This document shows, in pieces, positions 31,455 through 43,930 of a DNA stretch of 64,000 nt (position 1 is its first letter; every line of letters begins with the position of its first letter). The stretch is taken from NCBI GenBank assembly GCA_032622095.1, contig CP136061.1, positions 26,230,991 to 26,294,990 of the forward strand, given 5' to 3'. Under the pieces are notes generated by a model. The model made no database searches, was not told the origin of the DNA, and worked only from the letters and a program-made list of their open reading frames with translations. This DNA comes from Siphonodentalium dalli. Taxonomy: Eukaryota > Mollusca > Scaphopoda > Gadilida > Siphonodentaliidae. The translations under genes were made by a program, and so were the position numbers.

Positions 31455-31640
31455 TCAACCCTTTGGACACACAGGACCGCATACCGTACTCATCTGATAT
31501 CAACGACCCAACCCTTTGGACACACAGGACCGCATACCATATTCATCTGATATCGACGACCCAACCCTTTGGACACACAGGACCGTATACCATACCTTTC
31601 TGATATAGACGAATCAACCTTTTGGACACATTGTTTTCCT
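31455..31640 (+). repeat. Leader tandem repeat of provirus 2, about 53-bp unit
   Basis: Four units beginning CAACC(C/T)TTTGGACACA, at about 31455, 31508, 31562 and 31614, each with CTCATCTGATATCAACGAC-like ends. It is the expanded form of the 30-bp unit of provirus 1. Confidence 0.8.
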
Positions 31641-31828
31641 ACGACCAGCTCACATCGTGTGTCCAGCTAGAACATTACTCACGCCTTTTGCAGACCAGAT
31701 CCAGCTCCACATAAACATTAACATCCGATTTGGACACCCTTCTGTTTCCAATAAACACTACAAGAACATTATGTACATCGCCTACCCATTCATCATCACA
31801 GATTCGTGCACATTATTCTTCTCGGAAA

Positions 31829-31840
31829 TTGGTGAGTGAC
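31829..31840 (+). promoter_or_regulatory. Putative splice donor of provirus 2
   Basis: ATTG|GTGAGTGAC, GT at 31832-31833, identical to the provirus 1 donor. Confidence 0.5.
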
Positions 31841-31923
31841 CATCTTTTCTTTCACATTTGCTGTCAAATTGCACACTCCCTATTTTTTTGCATTTTTTTA
31901 CTCCTTTTTTTTCGACGTGGGTT

Positions 31924-32268
31924 ATGGACACATCACCTGATTCTACTACACCAACACTACCTGCCCATCATACTACAATACACGCATCGAACGATCAGCC
32001 CATACCATCCACCTCTCACAAACAACATTCAGTTCTTAATTTTAAAACTTACTGTAGATATGCTTTACCCCACCAAATAACTCTATCGCCACAACTCATT
32101 AAATATTGCAATCCCATTCGCATTGATATAACGCACGATACAATCTGCTTATACGTGCGTTGTATGATTACAAATAATTACTCAAGACATACACTAGATA
32201 CCTGGAACGAGTGGCATACATTTCCGGCTCATTTTACTGATTATCCAAAACTTATGTCAACTCTATAG
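31924..32268 (+). pseudogene. ORF0 of provirus 2, frameshifted
   Basis: Starts with the same ATG context (GGGTTATGGACACATCACCT) and follows provirus 1 ORF0 closely. A one-base loss near 32253 (CTTATGTCAAC against CTTATTGTCAAC) brings an early stop at 32266-32268. Most differences before that are single substitutions. Confidence 0.75.
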
Positions 32269-32428
32269 TCGCGGCAATTCCCATAAAACATCCTAATAAA
32301 TCACCTGAATCGTGTCAAATACACCTGAATCACATAATACACCGCCACGGCACTTGGAAAAAAATACAACATATCTCGCACCCTTACCATAGATCCCAAA
32401 ACAGACGCCGTTAACCCTCAATAACATA

Positions 32429-32823
32429 ATGGAGTCACCACCTCCGCAGAGCAGCGATTATTTTCATCCAAGCCAAAGTTATCAGCATCACCTTGAATTA
32501 AACCCGGGAAACGGACCGATCAACCGCAAGACCCCACCACACAGACATTACTAATGAAACGGGCAAAGATACTCAAAACTTGCTTTTATCACGGCTTACC
32601 CATGAAATTAGCCATTTCACTAGTTCTATCCGCGATCAGACGGACAGTTTAAAAACTCAGACAATCATAACGGCACTTCTGGGTATGAACTTGACGCTTT
32701 TTCCCAATGGGTCCATTCTGTGGAAAAATATTCCCGCGCGATTTCGGCACAAGATGAGACTATTATTAAAATTGCCGCTCAAACATGTAAATCTCAAGTT
32801 TCTGAATTTATTCATAATCATTA
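32429..32823 (+). pseudogene. gag: Gag remnant of provirus 2
   Basis: ATG at 32429 matches gag of provirus 1. An extra base near 32505 (AACCCGGGAAA), an internal loss of about 27 bases near 32690 and a break at about 32823 destroy it. Sequence after the break matches nothing in gag; it begins an unrelated, poly-C-bearing stretch. Confidence 0.8.
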
Positions 32824-34970
32824 GTCACGTATCTCATAACGCGCAGGCCCCCCCCCCCCCACCCCCCACATGCAAAAATGTCAAATATCCCACGAACCTA
32901 CCGCTGCAATAGCGCCCTTTATATATTAGGCGCAATCATGTGCTTAATATATTAAACACAATTATACGAGACGTTCATCATATACATATATCATCCCTAT
33001 CACCAATAATAAGACACAACTTTAATATAACAAAACAAAATATCTAGATAGAACTCATGATAATTTTTCACAAAGGCAAACGTAATTCTCCCCAACAGGT
33101 GTCCGCTGAATCATCAATCGCTTCAGCAAGCGCAAGTCCCTTGTAAAGATCATTAGTACAACAGCTGACACAGCTATCATCTTTGACCATATAATCTCAA
33201 TTATTCACACACCATGTCAACGAGATACCTGATGCCATATCCGCGTCTATAGTATTGATCGATTTTCCATATGGCAAATGAGAATGTTAAAACCACAAAC
33301 TTAATTAAGCTTTCTTTACTTCGGATATACTCCACTCAAGATATAGTAGCCGCACAATATTTAATACATGACCTTTGTTTTCTTCTGCCTATACCTTATT
33401 TAAAACAGGTTCCCAACACCGCAAGACACTATTTATTATATAGTATGTGATACAATAATCACGGCATTTCTCCATCCAAATCACTTCCCCCAATCCGCCA
33501 AAAACGCTCTTTATCACAGAGTGATTGGTATAAAACCCACGGCATTTCCCCCATCAGTGACACCTTCCCCCAATCCCCATGTGCACGTCATTTTTATTGA
33601 CGTTCGTCCAAATTATTTGAGGTCATAAACCACAAAGAACCGCCAAATAACGCTCTTTATTATAGAACGATTGGTACAGAAACCACGGCATTTCCACCAT
33701 CAACAACACCTTTTCCAATTCCCACCTCATTTATCACAGACATTTGCCGACATTATTTGAAGCCATGAAACCCCGAAACAAACATATAACACTCTTTATT
33801 ATAAAGCGTATATTATCTCAATCCCGGCATCTCTCCCATATTCAATACGTTCCCCTAAATTCTCCGGAACAACTAAAACCATATGTATTTGAACGAACAA
33901 ACGCTCTGCATTATAAAACTTAGATAACCCGATCTATAACATTATTTAACTCTCAAGCAATATCTCTTCGAGGCATCTACACATAATGTCCAATTATAAA
34001 TTAACACACTAAACATCATTTAATAATCAGATTATAACTCAATACTAGCAAGTCCAGTGTACACCGTGCACAGTGCACACATGGAATTTCATATCGGATA
34101 AAGCCCAGAAGGTGTTATATTCAATATCAAGAGATTGATCACCTCTTAAAACATAACACGCTGAACAGGTAGTGACATGCGAAAAAACATGCTTCCCTCA
34201 ACAACAAAAATAAATACAATAAAAATATGTTACACCAGGTATCTTATCAATAAATAGGAATCTTGCAACAAAAACTAATAACATAAACAAACATTATCCA
34301 GTAAATTTATCTGCCTCATAATATAACTAAAATTACCCATAATTATTCATTAAAACTCAAATAACCCTATCTGGATGAAACAATTCACCAAGGTTTACGA
34401 CCTCACAAGTATACCATTATATCAACCTCAAACGGCCCACACAAACCAATTATTATGACATGAACACCGATAGGTGAACTTTGCATAATGATTTAGTACT
34501 TGCGAAACCCACTTCCACAATATTTCCAAAATATAACGTACATGTTAAATGGCCAATGAAGGCCCAATTAAATTAACATGTGACATACAAAACACGACAA
34601 ACGTGTCACACAATTACCCATAACCCATCATACACCCCACCCATGATAACCAAAGACGTACGCCAGTGCATCAAAGCACATATCACACAAGGCTATATCG
34701 TATACATACCCCCCACCGCTCAAGATAACCAAAGCCGCATGATAGTGCGCGCTAACCACATACACATGTGCAGGACTAAAATGAACCTGACTAGCATGTA
34801 TGTGTAAATCACAATATATCCCCCAACACGACTATATCGTATACATACACTCCCACCGCTCAAGATAACCAAAGCCACATGATAATGCGCGCTCAAAATA
34901 TTATCATCACACTGTAGATAGAACCGCTATTTCTCGCGTCAATTGCACTCCCCTAATACTATACAATCAC
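32824..34970 (+). other. Post-pol repeat region of provirus 2, no gene
   Basis: C tract at about 32848-32862. Then diverged versions of the provirus 1 post-pol repeats: CACGGCATTTC and ACGCTCTTTAT motifs at 33470-33800, ACCGTGCACAGTGCACAC near 34060, CATATAC/ATGTGCAGG-type units at 34650-34870. The segment that holds ORF-A in provirus 1 is missing between about 33960 and 34050. The segment that holds ORF-B and the env start is missing at 34970. Confidence 0.65.
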
Positions 34971-35960
34971 CCATGTATTTTAAATAAATTACCATATTGT
35001 AGAATTCAAAAAAATTTGATCGCCGCATCACATAATCATAACTGCCTACTGAACATATTCACCAATGATACAAAAAATACTGCCATAAATTGCCCCATAG
35101 CCATCTAATCTCAGTATAACTTACCATCTGCTATTAAACTCGCAGCATGTACATGGCTTATAACAACAACGAAAGCTCACACATTTACAGTAAACTGTCA
35201 TCACAATCTTCTAAGAAAACGACCGTATAGAATCACAATATTACCCCCTGTCGCCATGATAACTTTACCACCAAGGTGCATAGCTACATCATCAAGCATT
35301 AAGTTAATTGCATTCACAACTTTGAACTCATCAAACATCACCATCAAGACACAAATAACTCAATTACAATCAACTATTGAATTACATATATTGCCACAAT
35401 GGAAGCTATTATTTTCGCAAATTCATAACTTGCCCCCTAAAGTATCGATTCCAAACAAGTTACCCCCCATGAAGCAACTGTCCTTATATGACTTTCTCCA
35501 AACAGTCACTTCCCTGCAACCCATCAAACAAAAACAAAAACATGATTACTACCAAATCATTATTTCTGCTGTCGTTACATTCATATTAATTTTACTGATT
35601 GCCATCTCAAGTCGCAAATACATTATTCAGTGTATTACGAAAATTTCCCAATATCAGACTCAACGCAATCACAACACGAGACGAATTAAAATCGCTAAGC
35701 GACGCAATAAACTTAACCAAATGATAAATGAAACTGACATGCAACTTCGTCACAGACATGCCCCACCATTACCTAATAAAGCTACGAAAGACATTCATTT
35801 ATTTCCAGCTAAACAACCTCAAGTAGAAAGCACACAAGAAGATTTGACATTTCCCAAAAAACAACCGCGAGACGTTGATGATGAATTAGCCACATTACGA
35901 CCTATGCAAATAATAAAAACTCACGCTTCCGTCCATAACCCACCCCTCAATCTCTATTGA
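34971..35960 (+). pseudogene. env: Env C-terminal remnant of provirus 2
   Basis: Joined to upstream sequence at ACAATCA, which occurs in provirus 1 at both 18361 and 20570, so a 2.2-kb deletion used this short homology. Matches provirus 1 env from 20577 onward. One in-frame TAA (about 35106-35108, in GCCATCTAATCTCAG) breaks it. From 35256 to 35960 the frame is open (234 codons) and holds the membrane helix (about 35555-35620) and basic tail. Where provirus 1 has TGA 20803, this copy has TGT. Confidence 0.8.
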
Positions 35961-36761
35961 CCATTACATAAACAAATTATCAATAACACCATTTTTTTTC
36001 CATAAGGGGCACAAACCCATAGACAATTTATAATTTCGTTACTTCACACACACCCCGACAGCTGTATATACTAACGCCATTATGACACGTGCCAACCTCA
36101 AGCATTAAGATAACTGACCATCAATTATCATCAATAAGATTCGTCAAGGATCTCGCCACCTATCAAACAGACACATTAATCAATGTCTCCCCGACCGAAT
36201 TCACAGCGCGAACATCTTATGTCACATTCCAAGCAATATTTCACCTCTGATACCACGCTCTCCCAAATTTCTCTGTGCAATTGACGGCAGATGTGAAACA
36301 GTTGGTCTCTCACAACCAAAATCACAAATGTATACATATCGTCATGATTTTATTTACAATACAACATGCATTTATATAACATATCAACAATGTACGTATA
36401 TGTACCATAAGTTCCTTTACAAAACATACCATGCACTATTACCGTATTGTTATATTCATTACTTCTCATACTTGTATCTCTATATTCTATCATCACACCT
36501 TATCCTACATATCAATAGCACGCATTATGACTGCATGTACGATCATTTTATATACCAATCCATATATGCTTTTCCCACCATTTATTTCATAATCTCATAA
36601 TATTGGGTATTATCATTTTAAAACAACTTTGTTCCACATGTATTAGTCATACCTTCATCCTACTCAATCTTACAATGTATCGATCAACTTACTATATTCT
36701 CACCATCGTCATCACACTTCATTCAGCTGCGCTAAATATCTTACACGGGTGGGGGGACATA
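35961..36761 (+). other. 3' untranslated region and polypurine tract of provirus 2
   Basis: Counterpart of 21568-22349. Non-coding; ends in GGGTGGGGGGACATA before the LTR. Confidence 0.7.
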
Positions 36762-37246
36762 TGTGACATAACGCCATATACAATTGCCCATACCCCATTA
36801 TAATCTCACAACTTGATTCAACTATACGACTGTCCCAATATATAGAACCCCAAACTCAAATATTCGTGCTCGGTTTCTTGACGAAACCTCACACACCTTA
36901 CTCCCAACGAAGACATACACACAATGAAGATGGCTCCCAAATATGGTCAAGGGAAATGACCATAACAGCGGAACCAATCCCGATGTGTATTGCCAAACGC
37001 CTCATCTAATATGCATCCCAAATAGTATATAAGAAACAGCCACATCCCATCACATCATGCTTTCACTAGACTCATCTCATCTCGAGGTTCGTACACCTCT
37101 CCAGGCATCACCCACACCAGGCATCACCCATTCGGGGACCTTACTTCGACTTGATTGTCATATTTGTATACACTACTTGTATCTTATTCACGACGTAATA
37201 AAGACTTATACCTATATATATATATCTATGTGTTCATTACCTCACA
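36762..37246 (+). repeat. 3' LTR of provirus 2
   Basis: 485 bp. Differs from the 5' LTR by about ten changes, including loss of five bases in TTCGCGGCGACTTG and TATATCTATG for TATATGTG near the end. Followed by ACGT. Confidence 0.93.
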
Positions 37247-37250
37247 ACGT

Positions 37251-37730
37251 TTAGTCACGCGAGTGCATGTACGCGACCCTGGTAAACTACTGAACCAATT
37301 TGTATGCCAATGGAATAATGACATATCAAAATCTTCGCGTGGAGAATTCTATCACATGTTGAAGGAATCCCCATCACTTGATCGTTATTATACTTCCGTT
37401 CCCTTCAACGTTATTAGTCCGATACAGCGAATGCGTACAACGAATCACAAGTTGGGTGTGGAAACAATGAAATGGTCGAGATCTAAGACCAAATGAAAAG
37501 GGAAGTCACCTGATAGCTCATGTAAACTATGCGATGCCATCATGTGCGACGAATTTCATTTTATAACGGTCTGTCCACAATTAAGTGCGCTTTGAGCTAA
37601 ATATTTCGACAAATCGCAATTGACTAGCCCATCGAGAGACACTTTCTACAATTTATTGAACTCTGACGACATGATAGAGCTCCGCAAACTGTCAAGTTTC
37701 ATAAAAATAGGATTGAACAAAATCCGATGA
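37251..37730 (+). pseudogene. C-terminal fragment of a non-LTR retrotransposon (LINE) reverse transcriptase
   Basis: One frame from the provirus edge encodes a segment with TTNHKLGVETMKWSR, then CKLC and EFHFITVCP. This is the C-terminal Cys/His region common in animal LINE proteins. Two in-frame TGA codons (about 37494 and 37593) and a TGA end at 37730 make it a dead remnant. The provirus joins at its left edge; the sequence left of 30795 is not clearly LINE, so it may already have been truncated. Confidence 0.6.
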
Positions 37731-38454
37731 CGGTTTCAAATAATTTGTCCACCATAATTCACGCAGATATCGAAATATACAACACAATTGAATATAACGG
37801 AAACATATTGCATTTATCTAAATACTGAATAGTTTGCTTTAAATTTTGTTTTAAAATACGTCTTATAGTCTCATATTACACTTCACTGTCCATTTTTATA
37901 GGTTGTAATTATTTATGGAAGTATGTTTACTTGGCGTTTGAACACAGTCGGTACAATGTTATAGAACGAATATATATATATGTATATGTATGTGTATATG
38001 TGTGACATCAAGACATAGAATCGTTACAATATTATAAATTGACTCTTAAAAAAGCCAGAATTGCATTATGTGTAGCTATACGATATATGTATATTCGATA
38101 AGATGATTCGGTTTCATTGTCACATAACGGTTTACTCGAGTGGGAACGAGTCATAAAGTCAGTAAAATAAACATGATTATAACACATCGTTGATACGTCG
38201 TAGCGTTTTGTCCTGCATGTGTGGTCTATATACATACTCCAAGCATGTTAATACTAAACGAATATCCGGTTAGCTGCATGCATACGAACGACAGCGTCGC
38301 ATGCGTGTGATCAAGGCATCGCGTTATCATTCATTCGTCTTATTGAGATCGCAAATCTGAATGCTCAGATGGATGTTCAATTAATTTCATTTGAAATACA
38401 TTCATAATTTATATGTACACAATATGTCGAATATGTTATGCATTCATATTTCAG
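37731..38454. other. Spacer, AT-rich
   Basis: No gene recognised. Contains an imperfect TA/TG microsatellite at about 37970-38005. Confidence 0.5.
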
Positions 38455-38582
38455 ATGACATTCGCAGTCTGATTGATCAGTCTCAGATACACATAATAAT
38501 ACTCGAAAACTCATATTTACTGCACAGAAGATCGGCGTTTAAAGGCCGAAAAGTTTGTGTTCATATGCTTAATATGGCACAG
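38455..38582 (+). CDS. Host gene, tentative exon 1 of this window
   Basis: Acceptor CATTCATATTTCAG before 38455 and a weak donor CACAG|GTTAGC at 38583. 128 nt, entering in phase 1 and leaving in phase 0, which fits the next exon. Encodes a stretch with DIRSLIDQSQIHIIILENSY. A 53-bp part (about 38481-38533) is repeated in the following intron at about 39151-39203. Support is weaker than for the other exons. Confidence 0.4.
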
Positions 38583-41500
38583 GTTAGCGACTTGTAACTA
38601 AGGATGATCCTATTGATTCTATCCATCTTTTGACTTTCCAAACTTTTAATTCTTTGGTCTTTGAAATTGTAAAGTTTTACATTTTTCCTTAAATTACAAA
38701 TGTTAGGGCTTTTGGTTTTAATTACCATCTTTCGACCAGTACATTCCAAATTCTTTTCAAAATCTTTTAAGCCGCTCCGGGATCTTGCTCTCCTACTCAA
38801 AATGTATGCCAGGAACACGAGGATGCTGGTGTCTGCATGTGATTGGGACCCTGACCCCATTATATACCCATTCTTTGATATGCTTTGCAGACCCTCTCCT
38901 CTTGATCTTGTCATCCATTCATTTTTGTACCAACAATTATTGTGTGGGTAAATTTATGACGAATATATTTTAAGCCGTTATTCTTTTAGCTAAAATCTTC
39001 TTTGACATACCAAAAGGCCTTGGTCGACCTGCCAGTGCATTACTCTGACTTTGTCTCCGTCATTCTAGTGTGCTAGGTGTGGGATTGCTAACCCTGACAG
39101 TTTGCTACCTGATCAGAGACCCACTTACCTACATTGGTTAAACACAAAAACAGATACACATAATAATACTCGAAAACTCATATTTACTGCACAGAAGATC
39201 GGCAATTGGCGACATCTTCACATGCGACTTCACATCTTTCTGTGCGGCATATGGAATTAATGAACATTCATAATTTCATATATGGAATAAATGAAAATTC
39301 AAAAGTTCCATATATAAAATCATGAGTATTAAAAACTTCCATATACGGAATGCACCTCCAAAACTGTGACACGTATCACTTAAACCGCTTATTATTTTAT
39401 ACCCTAGAATCCTATATAAAACCATATTTAATCTGTTAAAATTTGAACTCCCATTCATGGAGTCATCGTGAAAATGGAAACGGGGTAGTTAATTCAAAGG
39501 TTTATATTTTATGATAGCCCATCAGTCAGAATATATATTTAGAAATGTCAAAAGCTTCCAAATTTTGAACTTATGGAACACGATCTCTACTGGCGTTGCC
39601 AGAATAGACATGTGTGTTATGGTCTATATATACCCCTGTCCGAACCCCGATGAACTTAAATTGATGTTTCAGGCAAATGGATGGTATATCTGGATTCGCA
39701 TATCTGGGAAAGTTTTTGGTTATGTAAAGATCGAGGGTAGGTTGTTTCAAGTGCAGTGCCTGTGAATGTAATTCTCCATGTGATCGTTTGTCCGGTCGCT
39801 ACCAAAACTTTCGCAAGTTTGGATATAGTGTGTCTGACAATTGCAGAATAAGATCCTCATGTATAGGGTGAATTGGGTGATATTCAGATGTTAAATTGAT
39901 TTGTGTAAGCTGGTTGTAAACTGGGTTCCCAATTCACGTTCTATTTTCCTCGAGCACCTGTGGATAACTATATATATACAATGAGCATTGAATGGAATAA
40001 TAACTTGTTGTTGTAACATAGAGTAGTGATGTTGAATTATGCAACGTGGAATAACAACGGGTGAACATGACAGCAACTAGTTCCCAGATTTAACAAACCA
40101 CCGAGAGACCGAATATGGTATTTCAAGAGCCAATATTATAGTAGCTTCAATATTATGGCTGTCAAAATGGCGGTGACAATGAGAACAATTTTAAAATCGA
40201 CATATTGTATTTAATCCTCAAATTAAAACGATATAGATATACATGTATATATATAGTTAAATTTGTATGAGGTTAAGATATATTGTTACACATAACACTT
40301 ATATACGACATTACGAACGTAATGCATATATAGGCATTTGCCCCCAATCAGGTTGTAACTAGCAATGTGATTGGCTGCAACACCACGTTCAAATCACTAT
40401 ACCCCGTCACCCTTGACAGCGGGTTTCAGGATAACGTGCGTGAAACATCGAAGGTAAAATCCTGAGCATCGGGGATATAAAGATAAAAAAAAACAACCGT
40501 GACGTTGCTCCATCACGTCAAGTGTTATTAGTTCGGTGTTAGGCCCCCAAAAATACCTGTTTTTAGGGTTTCCCTACCTACCCTAGAAAAAAGTGCCTAC
40601 CCAAAACTTGTTATTGGTCTGTAGACAGATATTGTTTTCTTTGTGGGAAAGGCATCGAAAGGTATCTTGCCCATGTTCAAACCTCTGCTATAAAAATATT
40701 TAGAAGATTTATTGGTCTAGTGCTCTGATTAACACTATTTAGTATCGAACCTTTCAATTAATCTGAATTGTGAAGTTTTCTATAATGAATTATCAATGAC
40801 CCAATGGCATTTAGAATAAAAAACATATCCCCACCTAACTACCCTAATTATTTGGAACCTAAACACAGGTATTATATATTTTTTGGCCTTATAAAGTTCC
40901 GCATCAGACATTCAAAACGTTCAAAGGTTTTGAACTGCTGGAATAAGATCTATACGGGCGTAGCCATGGTAGAGATTTGTGGCATAATCTGAGTACGGGT
41001 AAGGTGTGCCTCATCTTAACCATACACTTGTATTGAACATTTCATGTCTGACATACAACCATTTGAGAATTTCAGAATGTAATAAAGATTGAGATTCTAC
41101 TGATGCTTAACCGTTTACACAACAAACCGGCCAAAAACGCCCAAATAAAGCTTCAACAGCCTAAAATATCTTCGGTCTGTCTCAATAACACCATACAAAT
41201 ATGGATATCATTGGAACCGGTTCATCGACCACATTGTGATGGTTACAGTTATGCCCTGTGCCAATGCATTCTCTTATATATGCGAGTCGACCATAGGTCG
41301 GCCATTCTTTAACAATTTTACAATTTTTTCTTACATTTTTAAACAATTTTTATAATATTTTTCTACATTCTTTGACAATTTTATCATTTTAAATATGTGT
41401 TAAGCCAATGCATTCTCTTATATATGCGAAGCGACCTATGGTCGATTATTATCTACTTCCGATCAAACTTTTAAGTTGGATCCCATACCGCTCCCAGAAC

Positions 41501-41620
41501 AAAGACCTTCATAGCATATCGCTTTGTAGTGTATTTTGTTCTGCAAATGTTCAATACAGCATGTTGTAACATTTTGGAATATTCATCGTACATTATGTTT
41601 GTTATTTGTTTTCATTTCAG
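38583..41620 (+). other. Intron with decayed repeats
   Basis: Holds the 53-bp exon copy at 39151-39203, a short foldback with TTCCATATA motifs (39240-39350) and two related ORF-like stretches (39531-39620 and 40895-40985). A repeat start GTTAGGCCCCCAAAAATACC lies near 40540, and the hairpin element begins at 41104. The minus-strand ORF at 38561-38914 shows no recognisable domain. Confidence 0.45.
41104..41447 (-). mobile_element. Double-hairpin MITE, copy 1 (truncated)
   Basis: Reverse-complement relative of 62161-62561, beginning TTAACCGTTTACACAACAAA and containing TTGTGATGGTTACAGTTATG. Two hairpin-type units TGCCAATGCATTCTCTTATA (41260 and 41406) flank an AT-rich centre. The outer end past 41447 is missing. 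Confidence 0.65.
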
Positions 41621-41654
41621 GAACCTATCAAGATTCCATTTTCATGCCCAGCAG
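41621..41654 (+). CDS. Host gene exon 2
   Basis: 34 nt between TTTTCATTTCAG and GCAG|GTGAGT, both strong sites. Phase 0 in, phase 1 out. Encodes EPIKIPFSCPA. Continues in frame to the exon at 46551. Product not recognised. Confidence 0.65.
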
Positions 41655-41740
41655 GTGAGTTTTGAATACATACCTCTGTAGATTGTTTTACTCTAAAAAT
41701 TGTGTTGACTAAATTGAATTCATCGATAAAGCCAGTACTC

Positions 41741-41900
41741 GGTAGACGAACGGTTAGCGCCGTGGACTTATAATGCAGTCAACAGAGTATTGTAAGTTCG
41801 CGCCCAGAGTCGTTAGTTGGTGGGAGAATCTGGATTTAGAATCCTAAACCGATTACGGGGCGTGGCCAAATCGAGATTACACGGATTCTAGGTCAGATTT
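41741..41900 (+). repeat. Probable tRNA-derived SINE fragment
   Basis: A box-A-like GGTTAGCGCCGTGG (41752-41765) and box-B-like AAGTTCGCGCCC (41793-41804) stand about 30 nt apart, followed by a non-tRNA body with CCGATTACGGGGCGTGGCC. The fold of a real tRNA is not present. Likely a SINE head. Confidence 0.5.
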
Positions 41901-43930
41901 TGAAATCCACGTGGTCTCCGATACTATGTTTAATGTTATCCCTGCGTCAAAAATAGCTCATGCATTTGACACAAGCATGATTTGTATCTTATATTCATGA
42001 TGCTCATGTGTGTTCTAAAGTCATGGTTTTCTGTTAGGTGTATATACATGGCCCATAATTAGCTGCCATTCCGACTTAATCGCGGCTGTTTTCAAGTTAA
42101 AGTGTGTGTATTGGTGAGGACAAGCATTTCTAACAGCTCTAGGTCTCCTGAAGCAAACACACTCAATTTGTCAGTTGTACAGGGACGTGGCGACACGTGT
42201 TGGTTTTTGGTTCTCGAGCCCCCCCCCCCCCCCCCGAACTTTGGACTTACTGTCCCAAATAAAGATACGTACAAGCCAGCAAACGCAACAAACAAACCCG
42301 ATTTTAATCAAATACATATACCAACTTATGACCATATCGGGGAGGGATTGACCGGTGATCTGAATATATGTTCAACTTGTTTTGGTAGTCATGTTGCTTT
42401 TCGATTACTAATTATTTATTTTTCAGTGTAATAACATATGAGAGAGTGTACCCTTAAGTGAGTTAGCACTTGTCCTCCAATCCCATTGTCTGTATAACAT
42501 ATGTATGTGTTATATATCATGTATTATCTAAGTTTGACAAATAAATATGTTTAAACTAAACTTTGGAAATTTCATGCCCGACACAACAATAGTTGAACAT
42601 TAATTTGACAATATATATATGTTGGAATTGTTCTCATTGTTTGATTTTTCAACCAGTAAAAGTTGGTAATTTTCCAATCTTAGGGTGTGTTAGGTTGGAT
42701 ATTTCCAAAGGGGTGCAAATGGAATTCTGCGAACCTGTGAGTTTGATGTTTGGTTCCAGAGGGGGGGGGTTAAACATGTGAGTTTGATCTTTGGTTCAAG
42801 GGCGGTGCAGTTGGCGGAAAATTTGATGGAGCAGTCCAATGAAAAACCTCTAGCCATGTCCCTAGAACTTGTACGCGTGAGCCCGTAATCAATAAATTGA
42901 CTGACAGTTCCACTATATAGTCCTGGGCCCAGTTTCACGAAAGCAACTTATGACATAGTTTGAACTTAAGATGGTCATAAGACCCAACTTCAGTCATAAG
43001 AGCGTTTCACAAACAAGGTCCTAAATTAATGTTGTCTTAACTTTGGTCTTCTACGAGGTGCCTTAAGATAATCTCAAATTAAGACCTAAGTTATGTTCAG
43101 CCTTTTATTGGAAATATGGATGGGATCTTGTATGTTATTATAAATAAATTTAACATCTTGCGAATACGGAGGAATGTTTCGGAAATAGTAGTAATAAACA
43201 ACCAACCCTATAGCAGGGACGTTGTCAGTGGTTGTGCGATTACCGGGGTGTGATCGGGTGTTCATGCACGCACTATATATACTAACTGTAAACCGTCAAG
43301 ACCGAACTATACATTTATAATTGCTGTAACAAAAAGAATATATTTTCATAGACTTTGACCTTATTAGCGTATAAGTATGACGGTGTGTGTTGTCAATTTG
43401 GATATAATATTTGTAAAAATAGCTAAGTACTATAAACAAGATTATTCTCCGTTTCTATTTGATCACCCTACCGGGGTGTTTCACATCACTTTAAGTTATT
43501 AACGAAATACTACGTATTGTAACAGCTGTTATTTATCTTAAATATTGTGTGCATTTTTTAATCAGTGGAGAGCTGTGCATTTGCACAAAAAGACGCACAG
43601 TGCAGTAATTTCATAGTAAACGGGAATATGTCAGGGATTTGGGAAGCATAAAACACACTGCATTATTAATTCTTTTGTGTCATAATTAGGTCAGCGAGGC
43701 ACCTTCTCGGCTGCAACTGCCCTTGGTCTCTCCACTCAGTCCCTATCAATACTCTCTTAGTAATAACTGGTTCTGTCAATCCATATATTCAATTAAGTGC
43801 AGAGAACCACTGCAGATTGGAATTAAGTAAATAAAAACACTTTAAACACAGAACATAAGTTCAAATTATACAGTCACGCATAGATGGGTTCATGTTTGTT
43901 GGGTGTCTTAAACTGTTAATCGGGCGTTGC
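41901..43930 (+). other. Intron with C tract and interspersed repeats
   Basis: C tract at 42220-42235. G tract near 42763. A common invertebrate repeat at about 42925-43110 (GGGCCCAGTTTCACGAAAGC, then repeated CTTAAG-type words). No gene. Confidence 0.5.

Larger units (their letters stand above)
30795..37246 (+). mobile_element. Provirus 2: deleted, older copy of the provirus 1 family
   Basis: LTRs 30795-31282 and 36762-37246, flanked by ACGT (30791-30794 and 37247-37250). Same orientation as provirus 1. Kept: primer site, leader repeats, splice donor, ORF0, start of gag, parts of the post-pol repeat region, C-terminal part of env, 3' region, polypurine tract. Lost: most of gag, all of pol, both antisense ORFs and the front of env. 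The two LTRs differ at about ten places by eye, so it is clearly older than provirus 1. Confidence 0.93.

Noticed and set aside
38561-38914. 117-aa minus-strand ORF
   Set aside because: No recognisable domain and it overlaps the tentative + strand exon; could be an old retro-copy but nothing supports it.
41741-41815. Functional tRNA gene
   Set aside because: Box-like words are present but no cloverleaf can be drawn, and a non-tRNA tail follows; called SINE-like.
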